Of a stretch of DNA of 64,000 nt, positions 38,893-46,473 are shown one piece after another (the stretch's first letter is position 1; every line of letters begins with the position of its first letter). The position numbers and the translations under genes were made by a program. Origin of the DNA: a virus. The DNA lies in IMG/VR virus record IMGVR_UViG_3300048597_000634, positions 124,001 through 188,000 of that record; one strand, 5' to 3'. The notes beneath the pieces were generated by a model. It did not search any database. It was given only the letters and a program-made list of their open reading frames with translations, and was not told the origin of the DNA.

Positions 38893-39085
38893 GGCTAAAG
38901 GCTATTGTTGACCACAAGGCATTAAGGTTGGCGTCATCAAAATCTAAATTATGGTGAGTTCTAATCCATTCCACTTCGTTATAGAAGTCATAAAGCTTGA
39001 CCTCGGTTTTTATCGTCATAGCTAACCATATGTTGATGATGTCTCTTTTAGATGCGTAGGGGCGGGCTTTAGACTTGGTTAACAT
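38882..39085 (-). CDS. Small MLTK-tagged protein
   Basis: 67 residues from the tagged ATG (MLTKSKARPYASKRDIINIW). The following gene shares MLTKxKxRxYxxxRxxI, so they are paralogues at least at the N-terminus. Confidence 0.55.
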   Translation of the reverse strand: MLTKSKARPYASKRDIINIWLAMTIKTEVKLYDFYNEVEWIRTHHNLDFDDANLNALWSTIAFSHAH

Positions 39086-39251
39086 AATCCCCGTCCGCAA
39101 GGTTAATTGCTAGTCTAAATAACATTAAATTTGTAATGGCATGCCTGTTATATTTATTATGCTCACGTTCTAATACTACTGTTAGTGTAGAATTAGTGCG
39201 AGTAATATACGGTCTAAGTACATAAGAGCGCACTTTACGTTTAGTCAACAT
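39069..39251 (-). CDS. Small MLTK-tagged protein
   Basis: 60 residues (MLTKRKVRSYVLRPYITRTN). Shares its extended N-terminus with the gene at 38882. Confidence 0.55.
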   Translation of the reverse strand: MLTKRKVRSYVLRPYITRTNSTLTVVLEREHNKYNRHAITNLMLFRLAINLADGDYVNQV

Positions 39252-39253
39252 AA

Positions 39254-39454
39254 TTAGCGGCGGCAATGTTGTAGATAATGAACTGTTTCTAGTGCTAATC
39301 TAATCCTGGACTCACGCGCTCTTGGGAATACTCCTATAGGTAGCGCGGCACGAGCAATGGATTCTTTGAGTAGTGAGTATACAGGGATGCCGCCGTAGAT
39401 AACGAATAGCTCTAATTGATTGACGTAGGTTCTAGCACTATGTTTATTCAACAT
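39254..39454 (-). CDS. Small MLNK-tagged protein
   Basis: 66 residues (MLNKHSARTYVNQLELFVIY); tag variant with Asn at position 3. RESRIRLALETVHYLQH. No family. Confidence 0.55.
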   Translation of the reverse strand: MLNKHSARTYVNQLELFVIYGGIPVYSLLKESIARAALPIGVFPRARESRIRLALETVHYLQHCRR

Positions 39455-39794
39455 TAGAAGGCACCTTAGTGAATTTGGTAGGTCTAGTTAGCTTGTAATC
39501 TAGAGTTCGCTCATCAATGAAGTGGCGATGATTAACGTAGCCTTTCCAGTACTCTTCGACCCGTGCATCAAACTCTACTATGTCGCCTGGCATTAAACAT
39601 AATGAGTCTAAAGTCTTGCCCACAGTGAACCAAATATGGTCTGTTACGATTTGACCAGTAGTCATTAATACTACGTCTTTAAGGAGTATTGTCGGCAATG
39701 GAGGACCTTTAAATGCCGCCTTCGTACCAAACTTCTCCACTACTCCTCTGAACCTCAGTCTTTGTCCGTGTAGCTTTTTAAGCTCTTTTCTCAT
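39444..39794 (-). CDS. OB-fold-like hypothetical protein
   Basis: 116 residues. GQRLRFRGVVEKFGTKAA ... TILLKDVVLMTTGQ ... MPGDIVEFDARVEEYWKGYV reads like the five strands of an OB or small beta-barrel, with the Y-x-K-G-Y loop often seen in phage ssDNA/RNA-binding proteins. A helix-poor protein with no catalytic motif. Follows the KilA-N gene. Confidence 0.5.
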   Translation of the reverse strand: MRKELKKLHGQRLRFRGVVEKFGTKAAFKGPPLPTILLKDVVLMTTGQIVTDHIWFTVGKTLDSLCLMPGDIVEFDARVEEYWKGYVNHRHFIDERTLDYKLTRPTKFTKVPSNVE

Positions 39795-40555
39795 AGCATA
39801 TCTCCATAGAGTAGTAATGCTGTGGCATATAGCTTATCTATGGCTCCCACTTGCTCTGCGTAACTTAAGACATTTAACTTTTGATTCTTTGCCCGAGTCA
39901 CTAAGTCTACGTGATGGCGGTAACGATACTCTTTGTACAAGTTGGTCCACAGGTAGCGATATTCTTCACCGGTGCGATAAGAATAAGATCGAATTAACTC
40001 GTTGATGGCGCTTCTTGTTGATTTTTCTGGCACCACCTCTGTACAAGCAGGTAGTGCCTTAAGTTCTGCATCTACGCGGGAGAAGCGGTCTTCAATCTTA
40101 TCTAACCGTTCATCATGTTTCAGAAGGTGTTGTTGTTGTAGAGCCATATTCCGCTCAAGGTCTACTGTCAGTTGAACGGAGGCTAAAAGTTGTTCCGCCA
40201 GTGTCATCTGTTTAATAGACACTGTGCCTTTGGTAAGCAATTCTTCTACCCAGCCATCTACCTGTACAGCTAACTCAGGAGAGCACCACTGAGCAAATCG
40301 GATACAGGCCCGGCGATGCGCCCATGTACCACGTTCCTCATTAGTCCCTCCAGATTCATTAACCTGGATTATTTGGTCTACCGGAATTCCGATAGACTCC
40401 TCTAACGCTTGTAGATATTGGTTCGTAGTTTTATTTGCTAGCCAATGTCCCACTGACTTGCCAGTAGCGTGAGCCATATCTGTTAGGCTGCCGTACTGGT
40501 CTTTCTCCCTCCAACGGATAGATTTGTTATTCCATATCTTGATGATGTTCGACAT
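39791..40555 (-). CDS. KilA-N domain protein
   Basis: 254 residues. The N-terminal 110 residues are a KilA-N domain (TDMAHATGKSVGHWLANKTT ... RGTWAHRRACIRFAQWCSPE), which binds DNA in phage anti-repressor-like proteins. A coiled coil follows, and a C-terminal domain (STRSAINELIRSYSYRTGEE ... YRHHVDLVTRAKNQKLNVL) is shared with the next gene. Overlaps the OB-fold-like gene by four bases. Confidence 0.85.
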   Translation of the reverse strand: MSNIIKIWNNKSIRWREKDQYGSLTDMAHATGKSVGHWLANKTTNQYLQALEESIGIPVDQIIQVNESGGTNEERGTWAHRRACIRFAQWCSPELAVQVDGWVEELLTKGTVSIKQMTLAEQLLASVQLTVDLERNMALQQQHLLKHDERLDKIEDRFSRVDAELKALPACTEVVPEKSTRSAINELIRSYSYRTGEEYRYLWTNLYKEYRYRHHVDLVTRAKNQKLNVLSYAEQVGAIDKLYATALLLYGDML

Positions 40556-40557
40556 CT

Positions 40558-40986
40558 CTAGTCCTCTAGATAATATAAACGGACGGCGACCCCATATAGC
40601 TTATCAATCACACCTAGTTCTTCAGCGTAATCCACGACTCTTTTCTTTGATTTCTTTGCTCTAGCTATGAGGTCGACGTTATAACGGCGGTGGTACTCCT
40701 TAAATAAGTTTTCCCATAGATAGTCAAAGCCCTCGCCGGTACGGTACGCGTAATCTTGGATTAACTCGTTGAGGCTACTACGAACAGACTTCTCAGGTAT
40801 ATCCAAGTCAATAACTTGTAGTTGCTTTTCTAACCTCGTTAAACGAGCATTATGGTGCTGCAGTAGGTTATGGTGCTGGGCCAACTTCTGTTCATGCCCT
40901 ACTGCTAGCTGAGCTATAGCCAGTAATTGCTCGGCGGTGGTTCGAGGTTTAGATTCAGTAGAATATACTTCTTCAAAGTTAGTCAT
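40558..40986 (-). CDS. KilA-N paralogue lacking the KilA-N domain
   Basis: 142 residues. It has no KilA-N domain, but its C-terminal domain (KSVRSSLNELIQDYAYRTGE ... YHRRYNVDLIARAKKSKKRV) aligns throughout with the neighbour's C-terminus. Probably an N-terminally truncated duplicate that may heterodimerise with or counter the full-length protein. Confidence 0.75.
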   Translation of the reverse strand: MTNFEEVYSTESKPRTTAEQLLAIAQLAVGHEQKLAQHHNLLQHHNARLTRLEKQLQVIDLDIPEKSVRSSLNELIQDYAYRTGEGFDYLWENLFKEYHRRYNVDLIARAKKSKKRVVDYAEELGVIDKLYGVAVRLYYLED

Positions 40987-41007
40987 GATAGTAATTGTTA
41001 GTAAACA

Positions 41008-41042
41008 AAAGGCCCCCGCTGACTAGAGTCAACAAGGGCTTG
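41008..41042 (-). terminator. Rho-independent terminator
   Basis: On the minus strand GCCC ... TTGACT pairs with AGTCAGC ... GGGC, followed by CTTTTGTTTAC. It ends the transcript of the SH3-domain gene. Confidence 0.65.
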
Positions 41043-41129
41043 GTAACCGTAAAAACAGAAAAGTTGCTGGGTGCCCCTATATGGCCCGGCACTGCCCTTC
41101 AGGCACAAAAGGGAGGCCGTCGTGATTAA

Positions 41130-41447
41130 TTAGTCAACACAAACATAGTCATCACGGACGAACCCGCGCTGCCCGTTACCGGTGTAAACTTCATCCCAAT
41201 ACCAACCTTGGCTGGGGATAAACGCCCGTACAACGGTTAGTCGTTCACCGTGGCGTAGTTGTCGCACTGTTCGATGATTGGTGCCAGGGCCAGCTCGTAA
41301 GTTTAATGTGGTGCGCGTGTCATTAAGGCATACATAGCCGTTAAAGCCTGGGTCGGGATTGTTAAAACTGGCAGGGCGACCGATAAAGCCGGGGCCTGGG
41401 TTAGCTTGAGACAGTAATAAGGCGGCGGAAAGGATAGTTTCGAACAT
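41130..41447 (-). CDS. Bacterial SH3-domain protein, possibly exported
   Basis: 105 residues. A short hydrophobic N-terminus (MFETILSAALLLSQANP) may be a signal or membrane anchor. The rest is one bacterial SH3 domain: TLNLRAGPGTNHRTVRQLRHGERLTVV and GWYWDEVYTGNGQRGFVRDDYV. SH3 domains bind peptidoglycan or metal-containing partners. Two genes upstream lies an exported lipoprotein, so a surface or superinfection role is possible. Confidence 0.75.
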   Translation of the reverse strand: MFETILSAALLLSQANPGPGFIGRPASFNNPDPGFNGYVCLNDTRTTLNLRAGPGTNHRTVRQLRHGERLTVVRAFIPSQGWYWDEVYTGNGQRGFVRDDYVCVD

Positions 41448-41468
41448 GTTATTTAGGGGGATGGGTGA

Positions 41469-42077
41469 TTAGTTATCAAGCGTTAGGTGCTCAGTTAATA
41501 TCGGCGTAATAGCTTCTATTAGTGAATCGACTTCTCTGGTTGTGTAGAGTCTTACTCGTTTAGTGCCACGAAATCTAGTGTCTATATCTACTGGAATAAC
41601 CTGCCTGTTTGTCGTGTAAGTGGAGAGTAAGTCCTTTAGCTGAGACTGTGTCAGCCTGGCAGATTCTTCCACGTATTGGTTATAACTAGAGCCTACCCAA
41701 TAGTATTCTTCCGAGTCACTTACTTTGGGCGCTCTTTTGAACAAGCAACCGAAGACGGCCTCCTTAAAGCTTACGTTGAGGTACTTAACTCTGTCATTTG
41801 AGTTGTAGTAACATAAACTGCCGCTGCTGTAACTAGGTTTGAAAGCATAGTAGTTTTTCTGTCTATACGCAGTTAAGGGTAGGTCTAAGTCCATGACTTT
41901 TTTCTCGAAGTAGTCCTGAAAACTACATAACCCTACACTAGGTATAGTTTTGTTATGTGTAAGGTTTGTCAGTAAGGTGATTAAGTCCAGCTGCTCGTCA
42001 ACAGCTATCTCTATTTTTTTCGCTTTACCTTCTACGACTAAATTTATGGACCCTATAGGTAAAACAATCTTGGACAT
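41469..42077 (-). CDS. Hypothetical protein
   Basis: 202 residues (MSKIVLPIGSINLVVEGKAK), with acidic N-terminal beta strands and a C-terminal LTQSQLKDLLSTYTTNRQVI segment. Its start overlaps the stop of the lipoprotein gene. Position between two wall-type genes suggests a shared role, but no domain is recognised. Confidence 0.55.
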   Translation of the reverse strand: MSKIVLPIGSINLVVEGKAKKIEIAVDEQLDLITLLTNLTHNKTIPSVGLCSFQDYFEKKVMDLDLPLTAYRQKNYYAFKPSYSSGSLCYYNSNDRVKYLNVSFKEAVFGCLFKRAPKVSDSEEYYWVGSSYNQYVEESARLTQSQLKDLLSTYTTNRQVIPVDIDTRFRGTKRVRLYTTREVDSLIEAITPILTEHLTLDN

Positions 42078-42670
42078 TAGATAGAAACGTTTAGGTAATG
42101 GGGTTTATGGATACGGACAAAAGCTAACACTACATCCAAGTCTTGTTTGTTGGTGGTAGCAATACAACCCTCAGTGCCGTCTTCTTTAGGATTACGCTCA
42201 AAGGATGGGTCATAGTGTATGCCTAAGGCAAACCGACCGGTGTTGAATTGGGGGTTGATTGGTAAGAAACGCCCGCCCACTTCAGCACTACTACCTGCTA
42301 CCCATTGCCGGGAGACGGTGTACTTGCCGTTTGGTAACGGAGCTTCGGTACCACTTTGGTTTCGGTTACGGGATTGGGTATGGGCGCGCCCAGATACTGT
42401 TAATACCGACGCTATTAGCTTACCATCGGCGAACATCTGCAATTCGTATAATGGGTTGCCAAAGCGGTTAGTTATGGTAGTGGGGCGCATGACCATGAAG
42501 TTGTAGTTTGGGATAGTGGCGGCGGCGGGTTCGGGCGGTGGAATTACCTCAATAGGTACAGCTTGTGAAGTGTTAGGTAATTCACTGAGGATGGGTCGGA
42601 TGGGGGTACCGTTGCCGCAACTTGATAGTAGTGAGCAGAGGGATAAGGCGGTTAGGAGTTTGATAGACAT
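42077..42670 (-). CDS. Lipoprotein with L,D-transpeptidase-like (YkuD/DUF2778-type) domain
   Basis: 197 residues. Signal peptide with lipobox (LLTALSLCSLLSSC, modified Cys18) followed by a Pro-rich linker and a beta-rich domain. The end has FALGIHYDPSFERNP and GTEGCIATTNKQDLDVV, where the His and Cys-containing motifs match the L,D-transpeptidase family active site (H-x-x-S ... G-x-x-G-C-I). This would be an exported peptidoglycan-modifying enzyme, distinct from the endolysin at 20122, and could modify the wall or exclude other phages. Confidence 0.7.
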   Translation of the reverse strand: MSIKLLTALSLCSLLSSCGNGTPIRPILSELPNTSQAVPIEVIPPPEPAAATIPNYNFMVMRPTTITNRFGNPLYELQMFADGKLIASVLTVSGRAHTQSRNRNQSGTEAPLPNGKYTVSRQWVAGSSAEVGGRFLPINPQFNTGRFALGIHYDPSFERNPKEDGTEGCIATTNKQDLDVVLAFVRIHKPHYLNVSI

Positions 42671-42840
42671 TGGTGTATTTCTCTAGATATTAATAAGTGC
42701 CAATCTAAGGCAGTTATGCTCACGTTAATCAGTCTTATCGGTATATACAGAGAGTGACGGGACTCCACTACTATCCTTATATGCTTACCTAGACTGCTTA
42801 CTTTGTGGACCTGGCGCTGCGTGTTTTGTTTACTTAACAT
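42652..42840 (-). CDS. Small MLSK-tagged protein
   Basis: 62 residues from the tagged ATG (MLSKQNTQRQVHKVSSLGKH); a longer upstream frame lies in a terminator and is rejected. RIVVESRHSLYIPIRLINVS. Overlaps the lipoprotein start. Confidence 0.55.
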   Translation of the reverse strand: MLSKQNTQRQVHKVSSLGKHIRIVVESRHSLYIPIRLINVSITALDWHLLISREIHQCLSNS

Positions 42841-42856
42841 GATTTTGAAAGAATAA

Positions 42857-42879
42857 AGCCCCCGCTTTAATCGAGGGCT
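42857..42879 (-). terminator. Rho-independent terminator
   Basis: AGCCCTCG and CGGGGGCT stem on the minus strand followed by TTATTCTTTC. It closes the transcript of the DUF6745-like gene. Confidence 0.65.
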
Positions 42880-42896
42880 AGGCTTAGCAGTAGCTA

Positions 42897-43967
42897 TTAA
42901 GTCCGTAACACAGGATAAATAGACGAAGGACGGAAGCTGCAACCTTCTAACGCCTCGCCGGGGCTAGCCAAGTATTCTTGAGCCTCTTCACAATTACGGC
43001 AACCAGGGTCCACTTCTAAGGCATAGGGGCGCCCGGTGCTGGGGTCATAGGTGAACAATACCTTCATATCTTCCAACGCCATTAAAGACTCCATCCACAT
43101 AGAGTTAGTATTCGGCAACTGAATGGTCTTAACATCCAGTACTTCGGCGTTCATCTCAGTGCAATAGCGGTCCCAACCATAGCCGGTGATCCGCAGGCGT
43201 TTAACCTCTTGGTCTTCTTCCTTATTGATCTGCTCCAGAGTTTGGGTCTCAGGACGCATGACGATTTGTTCGTCTACAATGACGCCGCCGATAGCCCACA
43301 CTGCAAATCCATCGGGGTAGAGAATAGCCGGGCCCTCAGGGTTATTAAGGCACTCATTTTCTGCGTCCCAATGCACTTCCACGGGGTTCTCAGACACAAT
43401 GGCCACGCCGTCGTAGACAATGGCACAGCTAATCATCTGACCGAAGTCCCGTAGGAGCTCTACGGATTCCATATCTACTTCGATATCGTGGGCGATGCAA
43501 GCCTCTGCGTAGGCTAAGGAACCTTGGAGCCAATAGGAGTAGAGGAAGTCAGAGCTGAGGTAATAGCGGAGGTTATCTACGTCTGATTTGTATTGCTCTA
43601 GGGTTTCGGTTACTAGTGTGTCGATGGTAGCCAGGTCGTCTACTAAGGGTTGCTCGCCGGTTACTTTGTAGTGAACGTATTCATCAGTGCGTTGGGTGCT
43701 GACGCCGGCCTTTTGTTCAATGGTTTGCCATTGTTCGGGGGTGATAAAGCCCAAGGAGTTTAGTTTGAGGGCTTTATTAGTCATATCGGCGGGGCTATCG
43801 GCGAAGATAACTTCAGGCTTGTCGAGGTTAGCCATGGAGTAGACTTTGCAGAGGGCGTTGGTGAAGCGGGGGCGGTCAATGGGTCCTTTAAGGATAGTAG
43901 CGTTAGCCCGCATATGGGCTTCGAGTTTCTGCAGAGTGGCTTCGTCGAGTTGCTTATTGTTAGACAT
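42897..43967 (-). CDS. DUF6745-like protein
   Basis: 356 residues. The centre has the recognised pattern PVEVHWDAENECLNNPEGPA then LYPDGFAVWAIGGVIVDEQI, close to DUF6745 modules; the remainder has an N-terminal helical part and a C-terminal segment ending SFRPSSIYPVLRT. The family is found in bacteria and phages next to recombination or counting-type genes; function unknown. The neighbour at 44032 may be related in its first part. Confidence 0.6.
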   Translation of the reverse strand: MSNNKQLDEATLQKLEAHMRANATILKGPIDRPRFTNALCKVYSMANLDKPEVIFADSPADMTNKALKLNSLGFITPEQWQTIEQKAGVSTQRTDEYVHYKVTGEQPLVDDLATIDTLVTETLEQYKSDVDNLRYYLSSDFLYSYWLQGSLAYAEACIAHDIEVDMESVELLRDFGQMISCAIVYDGVAIVSENPVEVHWDAENECLNNPEGPAILYPDGFAVWAIGGVIVDEQIVMRPETQTLEQINKEEDQEVKRLRITGYGWDRYCTEMNAEVLDVKTIQLPNTNSMWMESLMALEDMKVLFTYDPSTGRPYALEVDPGCRNCEEAQEYLASPGEALEGCSFRPSSIYPVLRT

Positions 43968-44031
43968 AAGTTATGAATGATGGTTGATTAATTAGATGGA
44001 GGGTAATTAGCGCGGTTAGTCGTCTTTTTAT

Positions 44032-44427
44032 TTAGCGGAGCATAGAGTAGTTTGACTTAATATACTTCCTACGCTGAGGTTCGTCCCGATAATCTGCTGC
44101 ATGTACACGGTCGAAGAAGTATAACTCAGGCTCACCTGGGATTGTGTAGAGTTCTGTATGGGCGCCGGCGTTATCAAACACTTCTAAGTTAGTTACCACT
44201 TGATGGTCGATTTCAGTAATAGGCTCACCATCGGGGTAGTGTAATTGCTTGAGTAGGTTGGTGGTGTGATACTCACGGAACTTGGGGTGGTTATAGATCC
44301 ATAGTTCGGAGCCATGGGCGCGCCACTCTTGGGGCATTAGTTTTGACTCAACGAAGGTAAGTAGTAGGTACTCAGTGATATCGTCGTTGAGTTTAGAGAT
44401 GGTTACTAAGTTAATAGGGGGTTGCAT
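44032..44427 (-). CDS. Hypothetical protein
   Basis: 131 residues (MQPPINLVTISKLNDDITEY), mixed alpha/beta. Segment HQVVTNLEVFDNAGAHTELY. No family. About 23 bases after the first tagged gene of the next cluster. Confidence 0.55.
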   Translation of the reverse strand: MQPPINLVTISKLNDDITEYLLLTFVESKLMPQEWRAHGSELWIYNHPKFREYHTTNLLKQLHYPDGEPITEIDHQVVTNLEVFDNAGAHTELYTIPGEPELYFFDRVHAADYRDEPQRRKYIKSNYSMLR

Positions 44428-44450
44428 GGGGGGTTTAGTATCCTTTTTGT

Positions 44451-44708
44451 TTAGCGGTGGTTATGCACCCTGACCGCGCGGTACATGATGTCCCAGCACG
44501 ATTCTAAGCGGTCGTAGTAGGACTTAATGCTATCAAAGACCGGCGCCTCAATGTAGTTAAGGTTATATGGTCGGCAGACGCGTAAGATGTTGGCTATTAC
44601 CTTGGTAGTAAGCGTTTGGTTACTGGCTAATGGCATATACCACGCGTCTATAGACTGTACCGCTTTGTAGTTGTCGGCTTGGTTAATGGCGGCGGCTTTG
44701 GTAATCAT
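44451..44708 (-). CDS. Small MITK-tagged protein
   Basis: 85 residues (MITKAAAINQADNYKAVQSI). Ends the duplicated block. Starts inside the stop of the preceding gene (ATGA). Confidence 0.6.
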   Translation of the reverse strand: MITKAAAINQADNYKAVQSIDAWYMPLASNQTLTTKVIANILRVCRPYNLNYIEAPVFDSIKSYYDRLESCWDIMYRAVRVHNHR

Positions 44709-44866
44709 TTCTGCTCTGGGAAATAGGCATAAGCTTTGTACATAGAGTAAGGATAGTAATCGTTAATACCCTGACGAGTGTTGAGCTTTTTGAGTTTAAG
44801 CATCACTAAAACCCGGACTAAGTCTACCTCGCATCTATGTTTAATTCTGGTGGTTTTGGTGATCAT
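44705..44866 (-). CDS. Small MITK-tagged protein, family B
   Basis: 53 residues, below the usual length cut-off. MITKTTRIKHRCEVDLVRVL matches MLTKHTTKERHIQLYVSRVL in the gene at 45404, with the same ATGA overlap to its neighbours. Family B of the duplicated block. Confidence 0.6.
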   Translation of the reverse strand: MITKTTRIKHRCEVDLVRVLVMLKLKKLNTRQGINDYYPYSMYKAYAYFPEQK

Positions 44867-45066
44867 TCGTAGCTAAGGGGGCTTTGGCACATGCTTGGCA
44901 CATGCTTGGCGCATGCTCTGTACCAAAAGTGAAAGTCAATAAAGAGGTCGTAGAGTCTTCTATTCCACTGAGGTTTACTATCTTCGACCTTTATCCTAAC
45001 TGCAAGTAGTGTATTTTCTAACTCTTCGTTTGATTTAGTAAACTTACTGATGTTTTTGTAGAGCAT
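44863..45066 (-). CDS. Small tagged protein, family C
   Basis: 67 residues (MLYKNISKFTKSNEELENTL). Matches the gene at 45247 (ISQFTKLTVDLELVLLNCRR, then PWARTIEELRKTYMRYRRA). Tag variant with Tyr at position 3. Its C-terminus carries a three-copy 11-bp repeat. Confidence 0.6.
   Translation of the reverse strand: MLYKNISKFTKSNEELENTLLAVRIKVEDSKPQWNRRLYDLFIDFHFWYRACAKHVPSMCQSPLSYE
44884..44916. repeat. 11-bp tandem repeat, three copies
   Basis: TTGGCACATGC repeated three times with one change (CGCATGC in the last copy). It encodes the C-terminal tail of the family C protein. Confidence 0.9.
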
Positions 45067-45250
45067 GATTAAGCAGGGCTATGCGAGTTCCACGTAATAA
45101 ATTGGCTACTTCTTTGACTTTAATGATTCTGTGCCCTTTATGTAAAATCATGATGCGTAGGTCGTTTTCTATGCGGTCACTGACCTCATCAAATACAAAG
45201 ATGCTCCTGTAATTACTGTGTATGTTAAAGGCTATGGTTTTAGTAATCAT
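45044..45250 (-). CDS. Small MITK-tagged protein, family A
   Basis: 68 residues (MITKTIAFNIHSNYRSIFVF). IIKVKEVANLLRGTRIALLN matches TIKVKEIPNLLMGTCAILLR in the gene at 45555, forming family A. Confidence 0.6.
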   Translation of the reverse strand: MITKTIAFNIHSNYRSIFVFDEVSDRIENDLRIMILHKGHRIIKVKEVANLLRGTRIALLNHALQKHQ

Positions 45251-45423
45251 TCGTCATTAGGGGCGTTTGCTGCACGTCTATACCTCATATATGTTTTTCT
45301 GAGCTCTTCAATAGTTCTAGCCCATGGTGGACTACTTTTTGTAGATACCCTCCTACAATTAAGTAGCACTAGCTCCAAGTCTACGGTTAATTTAGTAAAT
45401 TGACTAATGTCTTTCGCTAACAT
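45247..45423 (-). CDS. Small MLAK-tagged protein, family C
   Basis: 58 residues (MLAKDISQFTKLTVDLELVL), not in a long ORF list because of its size. Second copy of family C; ends inside the next tag (ATGA). Confidence 0.6.
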   Translation of the reverse strand: MLAKDISQFTKLTVDLELVLLNCRRVSTKSSPPWARTIEELRKTYMRYRRAANAPNDE

Positions 45424-45565
45424 GTCGGTAATATAGGTGCTTGTAGTCTACGAAGGGTGCTACGCCAAACCATAGTCCTGCGGGCCTTACATATTCAAGG
45501 CGCCGCAAGACTCTAGATACGTAGAGCTGTATATGCCTCTCTTTTGTAGTGTGTTTAGTTAACAT
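45404..45565 (-). CDS. Small MLTK-tagged protein, family B
   Basis: 53 residues (MLTKHTTKERHIQLYVSRVL), second copy of family B; shares VRVL and the PY/PF-x-D-Y-K tail with the gene at 44705. Overlaps its neighbour by about ten bases. Confidence 0.6.
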   Translation of the reverse strand: MLTKHTTKERHIQLYVSRVLRRLEYVRPAGLWFGVAPFVDYKHLYYRHVSERH

Positions 45566-45761
45566 TTCTAAACATCCTAAGCAAGATCGCGCAAGTACCC
45601 ATTAGCAAGTTAGGTATTTCCTTAACCTTTATGGTGGTGTGTACCTTAGACATGGTCATGAATCGCAGGTAATTCTCAATGAGGTTCCAGACGTTACGAA
45701 AGGGTGGGTAAATGTCGCCATACCTGGTTTGTTGGTTGAGAAGGGTTGATTTAGTCAGCAT
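45555..45761 (-). CDS. Small MLTK-tagged protein, family A
   Basis: 68 residues (MLTKSTLLNQQTRYGDIYPP), first copy of family A of the duplicated block. Confidence 0.6.
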   Translation of the reverse strand: MLTKSTLLNQQTRYGDIYPPFRNVWNLIENYLRFMTMSKVHTTIKVKEIPNLLMGTCAILLRMFRNVN

Positions 45762-45975
45762 CGCTGCCGCTCCACGCTACTCGTTCTAACAATAGCCGTT
45801 CTAAGTCGTTATGGGTTTGTGACCAATCCATTTTATATTCTACGGAGTCGGCGTGCTCCTCCCATTGCTCTTTGGTCAAGGAGTCAGAGAATGCATCGTA
45901 TTCCCACCAGGCGGCGATGATTTCATCTTCAGGGTCGAGTTGTGACAATGCTTGGATAGCTTCTTGTACGGTCAT
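45751..45975 (-). CDS. Hypothetical protein
   Basis: 74 residues (MTVQEAIQALSQLDPEDEII), acidic, not tagged. LSQLDPEDEIIAAWWEYDAF resembles small phage proteins of this acidic type. Overlaps the family A gene by 11 bases. Confidence 0.55.
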   Translation of the reverse strand: MTVQEAIQALSQLDPEDEIIAAWWEYDAFSDSLTKEQWEEHADSVEYKMDWSQTHNDLERLLLERVAWSGSDAD

Positions 45976-46241
45976 AGGTGCAAGTTCCTCTTAACGATGG
46001 GGGTTGTTGTGCATAGTGGCGCGGTCAGATAGGCTTTGGTGTTTAAGTAAGCATTACATGCGACTAAGGCCGCGGCCCTAGCACAATCAGAGTGCCGGCA
46101 GTAGTAATATTGAAAGCTGGTAGTTGATGTAGTTTCTGCTTTGTTAAATAGTCTAGCCTGCCTTATTCGGGTATGGACTGTGTTACAAAGTGCCCGGGCA
46201 ATGATGTCATTTCGTCCGGTTTGTGTTTGGTATTTGAGCAT
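45972..46241 (-). CDS. Small MLKY-starting protein
   Basis: 89 residues (MLKYQTQTGRNDIIARALCN), weak tag variant. Four bases overlap each neighbour. Confidence 0.5.
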   Translation of the reverse strand: MLKYQTQTGRNDIIARALCNTVHTRIRQARLFNKAETTSTTSFQYYYCRHSDCARAAALVACNAYLNTKAYLTAPLCTTTPIVKRNLHL

Positions 46242-46425
46242 GGTTAAAGATTAGTTTGTGCCGTATTGGGGTTTTAGCACACGCGATATGTGGTAAGTCG
46301 TAATGCTTGTGTAGAAACATCACTAATCTGGGACGCCCAATTACTCTGGTATGTCGTTCGAGTATTATGCTAAGCTTCCCGGCAGTGTCCTGCTTCTCTA
46401 CATGTTTGCCTTTATGTTTAATCAT
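46207..46425 (-). CDS. Small MIKH-starting protein
   Basis: 72 residues (MIKHKGKHVEKQDTAGKLSI), tag variant lacking Thr. RHTRVIGRPRLVMFLHKHYD. First of the transcript after a terminator. Confidence 0.5.
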   Translation of the reverse strand: MIKHKGKHVEKQDTAGKLSIILERHTRVIGRPRLVMFLHKHYDLPHIACAKTPIRHKLIFNHAQIPNTNRTK

Positions 46426-46436
46426 ATTTACTAAAC

Positions 46437-46461
46437 GCCCCGGCTAATTATTAACCGGGGC
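46437..46461. terminator. GC-rich hairpin
   Basis: GCCCCGG and CCGGGGC stem around an AT-rich loop. No long T run directly follows on the minus strand, so either terminator or attenuator. Confidence 0.5.
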
Positions 46462-46473
46462 TCCTATTGTTTA

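Noticed and set aside
30138-39454. The repeated tag region as a CRISPR array
   Set aside because: Only about 12 bases recur, at unequal 150-250 base intervals, always at gene starts and with synonymous variation. No repeat-spacer structure.
41030-41125. Possible tRNA or other RNA in a hairpin-rich gap
   Set aside because: No cloverleaf or conserved T-arm could be drawn; it is better explained as a terminator and spacer.
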